Assembly: GCA_900556645.1 (NCBI GenBank)
Contig: USPJ01000080.1
Coordinates: forward strand, 1-6,361
Direction of reading: 5' to 3'
DNA length: 6,361 nucleotides
Source: an uncultured Lachnospiraceae bacterium
GTDB lineage: Bacteria > Bacillota_A > Clostridia > Lachnospirales > Lachnospiraceae
The position numbers and the translations under genes are program-made. This document shows positions 1 to 6,257 of the stretch, one piece after another (position 1 is the stretch's first letter; every line of letters begins with the position of its first letter). The notes beneath the pieces are model-generated. The model was given only the letters and a program-made list of their open reading frames with translations, had not been told where the DNA came from and searched no databases.

Positions 1-387
1 GATTTTGCTCATTCTTGCTTCGGTATAACGCATGGCTGCGGCTCCGTCTCCCTCGATGGAACCGAAATTACCGTGCCCGTCCACCAGCGGCAGTCCTTTT
101 TTGAATTCCTGAGACATGACTACCAAAGCTTCATAGATGGAACTGTCACCGTGAGGATGATACTTACCCATGGTATCTCCTACGATTCTGGCACTTTTCC
201 GGTATGGTTTATCGTACCGGATGCCCAGTTCATACATATCATAAAGGGTACGTCGCTGTACCGGCTTTAAACCGTCCCGGATATCCGGCAGGGCACGTGC
301 CACAATGACACTCATTGCATAGTCGATGTAAGATTTTTGCATAACCTCAGAATATTCTGTTTTTATCAAATGCTCTTTTACTTCCAT
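1..387 (-). CDS. gyrA/parC: Type IIA DNA topoisomerase subunit A (GyrA/ParC family), N-terminal part, cut by window edge
   Basis: This is the DNA cleavage-religation subunit that works with the B subunit encoded just upstream to pass one duplex through another. The visible 129 codons start at an ATG (387-385) preceded by AGGAGG with a 7-nt spacer. They read [20 protein letters not shown], then the conserved [16 protein letters not shown] block, the quinolone-pocket motif [13 protein letters not shown] (residues 77-89) and [14 protein letters not shown] at the window edge. Tyr121 (codon 27-25) aligns with catalytic Tyr122 of E. coli GyrA. Ser82 and Glu86 align with the quinolone-resistance positions Ser83 and Asp87, and both look like wild-type, susceptible residues. 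The C-terminal domain, which would show a GyrA box or its absence, lies outside the window. The KPVQRR variant is more typical of ParC than of GyrA (usually KPVHRR), but the [10 protein letters not shown] block is GyrA-like, so the paralogue is undecided. Family identity is very secure. Confidence 0.95.
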   Translation of the reverse strand, partial: MEVKEHLIKTEYSEVMQKSYIDYAMSVIVARALPDIRDGLKPVQRRTLYDMYELGIRYDKPYRKSARIVGDTMGKYHPHGDSSIYEALVVMSQEFKKGLPLVDGHGNFGSIEGDGAAAMRYTEARMSKI

Positions 388-394
388 GTCCTAA

Positions 395-400
395 CCTCCT
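395..400 (-). promoter_or_regulatory. Ribosome binding site of the topoisomerase A subunit, overlapping the B-subunit stop codon
   Basis: A perfect AGGAGG (read on the minus strand) sits 7 nt before the ATG at 387. Its first two bases are the last two bases of the upstream TAG stop codon (401-399). This fixes the start of the A subunit and suggests that ribosomes finishing the B subunit reinitiate locally, which would keep the two subunits in balanced amounts. Confidence 0.85.
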
Positions 401-2321
401 ATACATCCAATTCCGCATCATTGGCATGCTCATAAATAAATGCCCGTCTCGGCGGGACATCATTTCCCATCAGCATTTCCGTTACATCCGATGCCATTCT
501 TCCATCCTCAATGACTACCTGCTTCAACACACGAGTTTCCGGGTCTAAGGTGGTTTCCCACAACTGGGAAGCATCCATCTCTCCTAAACCTTTGTATCTT
601 TGCAGAGTAAAGGAACCTTTATGAGTCTTACGGTACCGCTCTAATGCCGCATCATCATAAAGATACTCTTCCTCGCCCTTGCTTGGGATGGCTTTGTATA
701 GAGGGGGCATGGCGATATACACATGTCCCTCCTGTATCAGTTCCGGCATGAACCGGTAAAACAGCGTCAGCAGCAGGGTGGAAATATGAGCTCCGTCCAC
801 ATCCGCATCTGCCATAATAATAATCTTATCATATCTTAACTTGGTAATATCAAAGTCATTGCCGTAGCCCTCGGAAAATCCACAGCCAAAGGCATTAATC
901 ATGGTTTTAATCTCCGCATTGGCAAGGACTTTGTCAATGGTGGCTTTTTCCACGTTCAATATCTTACCCCGAATCGGCAAAATAGCCTGATAATTCCGGT
1001 CTCTTGCCGTCTTTGCCGAGCCTCCCGCAGAATCTCCCTCTACGATAAAGATTTCGCATTTAGAGGCATCTCTGCTCTCACAGTTTGCCAGCTTTCCGTT
1101 GGAATCAAAGGAAAACTTCTGCTTGGTTAAAAGATTTGTTTTGGCACGTTCCTCTGTCTTGCGGATTTTCGCCGCCTTTTCCGCACAGGAAATTACCGCC
1201 TTTAACACTTCCAGATTCCGGTCAAAGTACAACTGAATCTCATCTCCGGTAATCTTTGCAGTAGCCCTTGTCGCATCCTGATTATCCAACTTCGTCTTGG
1301 TCTGTCCCTCAAATCTCGGATCAGGATGCTTGATGGAAACCACCGCTGTCATACCATTTCTCACATCTGCTCCGGTAAAATTGGCATCCTTCTCCTTGAG
1401 AATTCCCAACTCTCTGGCATACTGGTTGATAATATTGGTAAACACCGTCTTAAATCCGGTGATATGAGCTCCGCCCTCGGCATTGTAAATATTGTTACAG
1501 AATCCAAAAATATTCTCATGAAATTCCGTGGTATACTGGATTGCCGCCTCCACCGTAATACCTTCGCTGACCCCTTGAAAATAAATCACATCATGAAGTC
1601 TTTCACATTTCTTATTCAAATCCTTGACGAAACCGATAATTCCCTCCTCCTCATGGTATTCAATATGTTCGGTTTCCTCGCCTCGCTTGTCCTCATAGAT
1701 AATGGTCAACTGGGGATTCAGGTAGGCAGTCTCATGGAGACGACTTTTGACCTCATCTTCTTTAAATCTTGTCTTTTCAAAAATCTCCGGATCCGGCAAA
1801 AAATTGATTTTTGTTCCTGTCTTTTTGGTCTTTCCAATCACAGGAAGCAATCCATTCTCCAATTCAATCACCGGAATTCCCCGCTCATAGCGGTCGTGAT
1901 GTATCGCACCCTCTCTGCTGATTTCTACGTCCATATAAGTGGACAGTGCATTGACCACCGAGGAACCTACCCCGTGGAGACCACCGCTGGTCTTATAGGC
2001 CGAATCGTCGAACTTGCCTCCGGCATGAAGGGTGGTAAACACTAATCTCGCCGCTGAGACACCCTTTTGATGCATTCCCACCGGAACTCCCCGTCCGTTA
2101 TCCTCTACGGTACAGGAGCCATCTGCTTCCAAAGTAACCCATATGGTATCGCAGACTCCTGCCAGATGCTCGTCCACCGCATTATCTACAATCTCATAAA
2201 TCAGATGATTCAATCCTTTTCTGGTAACACTTCCAATATACATACCCGGTCTTTTTCTGACCGCTTCCAATCCTTCTAATACTGCTATATTTTCGGCATC
2301 ATATGTCTGTTTTCCTGCCAT
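399..2321 (-). CDS. gyrB/parE: Type IIA DNA topoisomerase ATPase subunit B (GyrB/ParE family)
   Basis: This cytoplasmic 640-aa subunit binds and hydrolyses ATP to drive DNA strand passage, in an A2B2 complex with the product of the next gene. The order of domains is complete. The GHKL ATPase has EIVDNAVDE (43-51, catalytic Glu43, Mg-binding Asn47), EDNGRGVP (73-80) and the glycine loop GGLHGVGSSVVNALS (113-127). The transducer carries the QTK loop (GQTKTKL, 339-345, Lys342). The TOPRIM domain has VEGDSAGG (427-434), PIRGKILNVEKA (449-460) and the metal-binding MADADVDGAH (503-512). RYKGLGEM (575-582) and a short RRAFIYEHA tail follow. The length matches Gram-positive GyrB (about 640 aa) and there is no insertion. 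The start is an ATG with AGAGGG 6 nt upstream. GyrB-like features (TKTKL, RGKILN) argue for gyrase, but the locus lacks recF/dnaN neighbours in view and the partner has a ParC-like KPVQRR, so a second, topo IV-like set is equally possible. Confidence 0.96.
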   Translation of the reverse strand: MAGKQTYDAENIAVLEGLEAVRKRPGMYIGSVTRKGLNHLIYEIVDNAVDEHLAGVCDTIWVTLEADGSCTVEDNGRGVPVGMHQKGVSAARLVFTTLHAGGKFDDSAYKTSGGLHGVGSSVVNALSTYMDVEISREGAIHHDRYERGIPVIELENGLLPVIGKTKKTGTKINFLPDPEIFEKTRFKEDEVKSRLHETAYLNPQLTIIYEDKRGEETEHIEYHEEEGIIGFVKDLNKKCERLHDVIYFQGVSEGITVEAAIQYTTEFHENIFGFCNNIYNAEGGAHITGFKTVFTNIINQYARELGILKEKDANFTGADVRNGMTAVVSIKHPDPRFEGQTKTKLDNQDATRATAKITGDEIQLYFDRNLEVLKAVISCAEKAAKIRKTEERAKTNLLTKQKFSFDSNGKLANCESRDASKCEIFIVEGDSAGGSAKTARDRNYQAILPIRGKILNVEKATIDKVLANAEIKTMINAFGCGFSEGYGNDFDITKLRYDKIIIMADADVDGAHISTLLLTLFYRFMPELIQEGHVYIAMPPLYKAIPSKGEEEYLYDDAALERYRKTHKGSFTLQRYKGLGEMDASQLWETTLDPETRVLKQVVIEDGRMASDVTEMLMGNDVPPRRAFIYEHANDAELDV

Positions 2322-2327
2322 TTTCGT

Positions 2328-2333
2328 CCCTCT
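2328..2333 (-). promoter_or_regulatory. Ribosome binding site of the topoisomerase B subunit
   Basis: AGAGGG on the minus strand lies 6 nt before the ATG at 2321. It is a moderate Shine-Dalgarno match and supports this start, which also gives the family-typical N-terminus leading into the YDAENIAVLEGLEAVRKRPG block. Confidence 0.6.
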
Positions 2334-2369
2334 TTCTCTGATTCATAGCAAAATTTGCCATACTTGTTT

Positions 2370-2399
2370 AGTATAACATATGCTATTTAGGATTTTCAA
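2370..2399 (-). promoter_or_regulatory. Sigma-A-type promoter of the topoisomerase operon
   Basis: On the minus strand, TTGAAA (2399-2394, five of six consensus bases) is followed by an 18-nt spacer and TATACT (2375-2370, five of six). A TGT triplet immediately before the -10 box supplies an extended -10 element. The predicted start of transcription is near 2363, leaving a leader of about 40 nt before the ATG at 2321. The promoter sits between the upstream operon's terminator and the gene, so the topoisomerase pair should be an independent transcription unit. Confidence 0.75.
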
Positions 2400-2422
2400 T
2401 ACAGAAGAAGATGGTTGAACAT

Positions 2423-2452
2423 AAAAAGGGTGCCCCAGTAATGGGGACACCC
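2423..2452 (-). terminator. Rho-independent terminator of the flavoprotein operon
   Basis: Read on the minus strand, GGGTGTCCCC (2452-2443), a 6-nt loop and GGGGCACCC (2436-2428) form a GC-rich hairpin with a single bulged base, followed by five T residues (2427-2423). It begins 17 nt after the TAA stop of the 954-aa gene and ends about 24 nt before the -35 box of the next promoter. The plus-strand flank is pyrimidine-rich but interrupted (TCTTCTTTT), so any activity in that direction would be weaker, and no plus-strand gene is there to use it. Confidence 0.88.
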
Positions 2453-2469
2453 TCTTCTTTTAGGAATGA

Positions 2470-5334
2470 TTATTTATGGTTTCGCTTATATTCTTTATGC
2501 TCTCTCTGTGCCTGTTTTTCTGCCTCCGTTTTTGGTGCAAAGGCAATCTTGATGGCACGTTTTACCGCATATGGTCCAATTGCTTTAAACTTATCCTCCG
2601 ATTTACGCATATTTGTCATTTCCGGATGGTCTCTGTGCAGCTTGATGGCATCAAATTCACATTTGGTTGTGCAGACACCACATCCGATACACTTATTCTC
2701 ATCCACCACAGAGGCTCCACAGCTTAAGCAACGGCTTGCTTCTGCATGCACCTGTTCTGCCGTCAAAGTCTTATGCACATCCCGGAAGGACATCTTATGG
2801 TCAATGCTGTTGTCCAGTCCTGCTTCCTGTCTTCCTGCTGTATCGTAATTCTCCACAGCAATATCCTCTTTGTTGAGTTCATGGAAGTCGCGACGGTTCC
2901 GTCCAATGGTCATGCTTGCACCCGGATGTACATAGCGGTGTAAGGATTCTGCTGCATTCTTTCCTGCCTCAATAGCATCTATTACGAACTTCGGTCCGCT
3001 GTAAACATCTCCTCCTACAAAGATATCCGGCTCTGCGGTCTGATAGGTCAACGCATCTGCCACCGGATAATTGCCATGCCAGAATTCTACCTTGGAGCCT
3101 TCTAACAGATTTCCCCATTCGATTCCCTGTCCGATAGCAAAAATAATATTCTCACATTCTACGGTAACCGTATTATTCTCATCATACTGTGGATTGAATT
3201 TTCCGGTTTCGTCTTTAACAGAAGTACATTTTTTGAAGACGATTGCTTTTACTTTTCCAAATTCATCTTTTAGAATTTCCTTTGGTCCCCAGCTATTATT
3301 GATAGCAATATCCTCTTCTAAGGTCTCTTTAATCTCATCTAAAGATGCTGGCATAGTATCTCTGGATTCCAGACAGTACATGGACACTTCCTTGGAGCCA
3401 AAGCGGTGTGCGGTTCTTGCACAGTCGATAGCCACGTTACCTCCACCAACAACCACGATTCTTCCTTCCATCTTCTGCTCCTGATTTTCCGTTGCTCTAT
3501 GAAGGAAGCTTACTGCAATATCAATGCCCTCTGCATCATTGCCCGGAATCGGCGGAATCTTGCCCCCCTGACATCCGATTGCCACATAAAAGGCTTGATA
3601 TCCCTGACTGCGAAGTTCCTCTAAGGTTATATCTTTTCCCACTTCCACACCGCAACGGATTTCTACGCCCAATTCACGAAGCACATCGATTTCCGCCTCA
3701 ATAACATCTTTTTCCAATTTATAGGATGGAATACCATAGGTCATCATTCCTCCCGGTCGGCTTTGTTTTTCAAATACGGTTGGTTTATATCCTTTGGTTG
3801 CCAGATAGTATGCACAGGAAAGACCTGCCGGACCAGCTCCAATAATTGCTATTTTCTGCTCCCATTGCGTTAGACGGCTGGAAGCTATCACAACCTCCGG
3901 TATGTATCTGGTTTCCTCTCTTAAATCCTGCTCTGCAATGAACTTTTTGATGTCATCGATGGCTACTGCCTGATCTATGGTTCCACGAGTACAAGCCATT
4001 TCACATCTTCTGTTACATACACGTCCACAGATTGCAGGGAATGGATTATCTTTTTTGATTAGTGCTAATGCTTCCCGATATTTGCCCTCTTTTGCTTTCT
4101 GGATATATCCCTGTACCGCAATGTGGGCAGGACAGGCTGCTTTACACGGTGCAGTACCTGTTTCATAACAGTTGATACGGTTGTTATCTCTATAATCCTC
4201 ATCATATTTATCCGGTCCCCAGTTTACCTTATCCGGAAGCACATGTTTTGGATATTCTACCTCTGTACCGTCCTTTTTGCAGAGCTTCTGTCCCAGTTTT
4301 ACTGCTCCTGCCGGACAGTATTCTACACATTTACCACAGGCAACACATTTGTCTTTTTCTACTTTTGCTGTGTAAGCACTGCGGCTCATATTCGGGGTGT
4401 TGAACAACTGTGATGTTCTAAGGGCATTACAGATATTGACATTACAGTTACAGATACCAAAAATTTTGTTCTCACCATCGATGTTTGTAATCTGGTGAAC
4501 AAATCCATTGTCCTCTGCTTTTTTGAAAATCTCCATTGCCTCTTCATAGGTAATATCATGACCCTTTCCGGTCTCACGGCAATAATCTGCAAAATCACCT
4601 ACGCCAACGCACCAGTTCATCTCATCATCTGCACAGCCTTCGTTAAGAGCTTTTCTGCTGGCACGACAGGAACACTGTCCCACACCGATATGTCCTTCGT
4701 ATTTTTTTAACCAATAGGAAATCTGTTCTAAATCCATGGTTCCCGGTTCCATTTTGATGGCTTTTTCCACTGGAATGACATGCATACCAATTCCCGCACC
4801 TCCCGGTGGCACCATATGGGTAAGTCCATCCAACGGAACAAAGGTCATACGCTCAAAGAAGCTTGCCAACGCCGGATGCTCTCTCAGACGTTTATTTCCT
4901 TCCGGTCCCTCTTCCATATTGAATAATTCTGCGGAACCCGGCACAAACATCGGCAGACAGTATCTTCGGTCTGTCGGTCCTGGAATTGCTCCGTTATGAT
5001 CATAGTTATTACCATAATCATACTCAATCAATCCGATGTAAGCCATCTCATCTAAGACCTTCTGGAAATGCTCTTTTCCTTCTTCTGTCACGTGATTCAT
5101 CTTCCAGAGTTCTTCTATTTTATAGTGATGACGCAATTCCATGGTCAGTGCAATGTCTGCCATTTCCTCCGTTACGATTTCTGCCAGTCCCCAGTACTCT
5201 GCATCGTCTACCGTAACTCCTTTCATCTTGTGTGCCATAACATCGGTAATCTTTTTTCCCAGCTTTAAAATTTTCTCACTTGGATTTTTGTCTCCCATAT
5301 GTGGTGGGATGACTGCTTTACTCATTTCAGGCAT
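2470..5334 (-). CDS. Multidomain iron-sulfur flavoprotein: ferredoxin + GltD/NfnB-like FAD/NAD(P)H oxidoreductase + ferredoxin
   Basis: This 954-aa soluble protein probably moves electrons between NAD(P)H and low-potential Fe-S carriers. Visible order: a winged-helix-like segment (about 40-130); a cysteine-containing domain with CSCR (221-224) and CNCNVNIC (295-302); a [4Fe-4S] ferredoxin motif C330xxC333xxC336xxxC340P; a GltD/dihydropyrimidine-dehydrogenase-type N-terminal Fe-S domain (C389, C397, C401, C436, C440, C444, C448); an FAD Rossmann site GAGPAG (499-504) with FEK about 20 residues on; a second dinucleotide site GGGNVA (630-635), with ESRDTMPAS downstream; a GGD flavin motif (774-776); and a C-terminal ferredoxin C882xxC885xxC888xxxC892 preceded by C869xxC872. 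The tail is highly charged. No glutamate synthase large subunit is nearby, so a role as GltD is unlikely. Electron bifurcation as in NfnAB is possible but unproven. The ATG start has AAGGA 8 nt upstream and follows the previous stop by 21 nt. Family membership is secure; substrate and partner are unknown. Confidence 0.9.
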   Translation of the reverse strand: MPEMSKAVIPPHMGDKNPSEKILKLGKKITDVMAHKMKGVTVDDAEYWGLAEIVTEEMADIALTMELRHHYKIEELWKMNHVTEEGKEHFQKVLDEMAYIGLIEYDYGNNYDHNGAIPGPTDRRYCLPMFVPGSAELFNMEEGPEGNKRLREHPALASFFERMTFVPLDGLTHMVPPGGAGIGMHVIPVEKAIKMEPGTMDLEQISYWLKKYEGHIGVGQCSCRASRKALNEGCADDEMNWCVGVGDFADYCRETGKGHDITYEEAMEIFKKAEDNGFVHQITNIDGENKIFGICNCNVNICNALRTSQLFNTPNMSRSAYTAKVEKDKCVACGKCVEYCPAGAVKLGQKLCKKDGTEVEYPKHVLPDKVNWGPDKYDEDYRDNNRINCYETGTAPCKAACPAHIAVQGYIQKAKEGKYREALALIKKDNPFPAICGRVCNRRCEMACTRGTIDQAVAIDDIKKFIAEQDLREETRYIPEVVIASSRLTQWEQKIAIIGAGPAGLSCAYYLATKGYKPTVFEKQSRPGGMMTYGIPSYKLEKDVIEAEIDVLRELGVEIRCGVEVGKDITLEELRSQGYQAFYVAIGCQGGKIPPIPGNDAEGIDIAVSFLHRATENQEQKMEGRIVVVGGGNVAIDCARTAHRFGSKEVSMYCLESRDTMPASLDEIKETLEEDIAINNSWGPKEILKDEFGKVKAIVFKKCTSVKDETGKFNPQYDENNTVTVECENIIFAIGQGIEWGNLLEGSKVEFWHGNYPVADALTYQTAEPDIFVGGDVYSGPKFVIDAIEAGKNAAESLHRYVHPGASMTIGRNRRDFHELNKEDIAVENYDTAGRQEAGLDNSIDHKMSFRDVHKTLTAEQVHAEASRCLSCGASVVDENKCIGCGVCTTKCEFDAIKLHRDHPEMTNMRKSEDKFKAIGPYAVKRAIKIAFAPKTEAEKQAQREHKEYKRNHK

Positions 5335-5342
5335 AGTCTGAT

Positions 5343-5350
5343 TCCTTCCT
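5343..5350 (-). promoter_or_regulatory. Ribosome binding site of the 954-aa flavoprotein
   Basis: A purine-rich AGGAAGGA (5350-5343 on the minus strand) ends 8 nt before the ATG at 5334. It supports this ATG over the in-frame Met at codon 4. It lies entirely in the 21-nt gap after the stop of the acetyl-CoA-synthase-like gene, consistent with one polycistronic message. Confidence 0.7.
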
Positions 5351-5355
5351 CTCTT

Positions 5356-6075
5356 TTATTGTTGTGTGGTTCCAAAATGCAATTCTTTCATACCCTCTAC
5401 TTCGTCACATATTTCTTTCAAGCTGCAGACGTTACATTCCATAGATAGATTTTTTAAGATATGATCAATTGCCTTGGTAATTTCTTCTGCTTTTTTTATC
5501 TGTACTTCCAGTTTCTCATAGGGAAAATCCGAAAGGGTGATAAATACTAATTTTACAGCCTTCACCTGTGGATTTTTGTGATAGGACTGCAAAAAAAGCT
5601 TTCCAACCTGTTCAAATCCCAGACCTTTTTCCAATGCTGTTTTCCCAATCCGCACCATTTCCCGCTGGCTTGCCGCCGAAATACGCATCATAAACCCCTC
5701 GGGATTCAAATGGTATTTGGTGTATTCTATCTTACGAATGGCTTGATACAAGGCATTTCCCTCACCCATACTGTCTTCTTTTACACGAAGAACTGCCAGT
5801 CTTGCATAGGGGGTATCCTCATGAATTTCTCCCAAATCCTTTCCATAAAGCAGCACTTCATCTCTAGGAACAAGGGCTGTATCGGCTGTAAGGGTCATTC
5901 CACTCAAAGCCGGAAGATGATTTCCGCCCAGTTCATACGCCATATCGCTCCGTAAAATCATGTTGGCATTTCCGATATCCTTCCAGTCCTCTCCCTTTTT
6001 AACATCCAATTCTCTACCTTGCAGGGAGTCCAATATCTTCAGCCATTCTTTAATGGTTTCATCATACAACTTCAT
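5356..6075 (-). CDS. Acetyl-CoA synthase/CdhC beta-subunit-like protein lacking the catalytic A-cluster domain
   Basis: This 239-aa protein resembles the N-terminal region of archaeal CdhC and the middle (A2) domain of bacterial acetyl-CoA synthase. Visible family-like blocks are SDMAYELGG (43-51), EVLLYGKDLGEI (73-84), a helical segment MGEGNALYQAIRKIEY (103-118), GFMMRISAASQREMVRIGKTAL (127-148, quoted in part), GLGFEQVGKLF (151-161) and VKAVKLVFIT (171-180). It ends shortly after C214xxC217xxxxxC223. In the full enzyme the A-cluster cysteines CxxC begin at the equivalent place, but here the rest of that domain, including the CGCFE-type nickel site, is absent. It therefore should not make acetyl-CoA on its own. 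No signal peptide or membrane segment is seen. The ATG lies 2 nt after the upstream stop with only a weak purine stretch before it, suggesting translational coupling. Whether the three cysteines bind a metal or cluster is unknown. The homology was recognised by eye, so family placement is good but function is open. Confidence 0.72.
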   Translation of the reverse strand: MKLYDETIKEWLKILDSLQGRELDVKKGEDWKDIGNANMILRSDMAYELGGNHLPALSGMTLTADTALVPRDEVLLYGKDLGEIHEDTPYARLAVLRVKEDSMGEGNALYQAIRKIEYTKYHLNPEGFMMRISAASQREMVRIGKTALEKGLGFEQVGKLFLQSYHKNPQVKAVKLVFITLSDFPYEKLEVQIKKAEEITKAIDHILKNLSMECNVCSLKEICDEVEGMKELHFGTTQQ

Positions 6076-6077
6076 AG

Positions 6078-6245
6078 CTATATCTTTCTGTTTCTCTTAA
6101 TCTTGTCATAATGCTTTTCTAATAATGGTTCCAACGCAGAGGTCAGTTTCATATCCAGATTAAAGAAATAAACTACAAAAGAAAGAATAAACAGACAAAC
6201 CAGCACAATCGCTATAATCAATAATATTTTTAACAATGTTGCCAT
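6078..6245 (-). CDS. Small single-pass membrane protein (55 aa), unknown function
   Basis: This short gene encodes 55 residues. Residues 5-28 are almost entirely hydrophobic (KILLIIAIVLVCLFILSF and following aromatics), which is one transmembrane helix. The remainder is a short amphipathic, basic tail ending in KHYDKIKRNRKI. The positive-inside rule predicts the tail in the cytoplasm and the N-terminus outside. It is supported as a real gene by AGGAG with a 5-nt spacer before its ATG, a 12-nt gap after the activase stop, and a 2-nt gap before the next ATG, so its loss would disturb the coupling of the operon. I do not recognise a family. It could anchor or recruit the soluble redox proteins encoded beside it, which is inference from position and topology. 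Confidence 0.75.
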   Translation of the reverse strand: MATLLKILLIIAIVLVCLFILSFVVYFFNLDMKLTSALEPLLEKHYDKIKRNRKI

Positions 6246-6250
6246 ATGCT

Positions 6251-6257
6251 CTCCTTT
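6251..6257 (-). promoter_or_regulatory. Ribosome binding site of the 55-aa membrane protein
   Basis: AAAGGAG on the minus strand lies immediately after the activase TAG stop (6260-6258) and 5 nt before the ATG at 6245. Its strength is the main argument that the small open frame is translated. Confidence 0.75.

Noticed and set aside
1326..2045. Plus-strand open frame of 239 codons
   Set aside because: It is fully antisense to the topoisomerase B subunit, whose conserved ATPase and transducer motifs occupy the opposite strand. Its protein shows no recognisable domain.
3071..3484. Plus-strand open frame of 137 codons (and several shorter ones within 2411-5341)
   Set aside because: These are antisense to the 954-aa flavoprotein, have low-complexity Ser/Leu/Phe-rich translations typical of reverse-strand shadows, and lack family motifs.
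4386..4598. Minus-strand 70-codon frame inside the flavoprotein gene
   Set aside because: It is an out-of-frame shadow. The overlapping main frame carries the conserved cysteine motifs and is uninterrupted.
2470..5334. Calling the 954-aa protein glutamate synthase small subunit (GltD)
   Set aside because: The core is GltD-like, but the length is about double, ferredoxin domains are fused at both sides, and no large subunit is adjacent.
5578..5955. Plus-strand open frame of 125 codons
   Set aside because: It is antisense to the ACS-like gene, with no recognisable domain.
5356..6075. Calling this gene a functional acetyl-CoA synthase or CO dehydrogenase
   Set aside because: The catalytic A-cluster domain is absent and there is no CODH catalytic signature. 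Only the A2-like region and three terminal cysteines are present.
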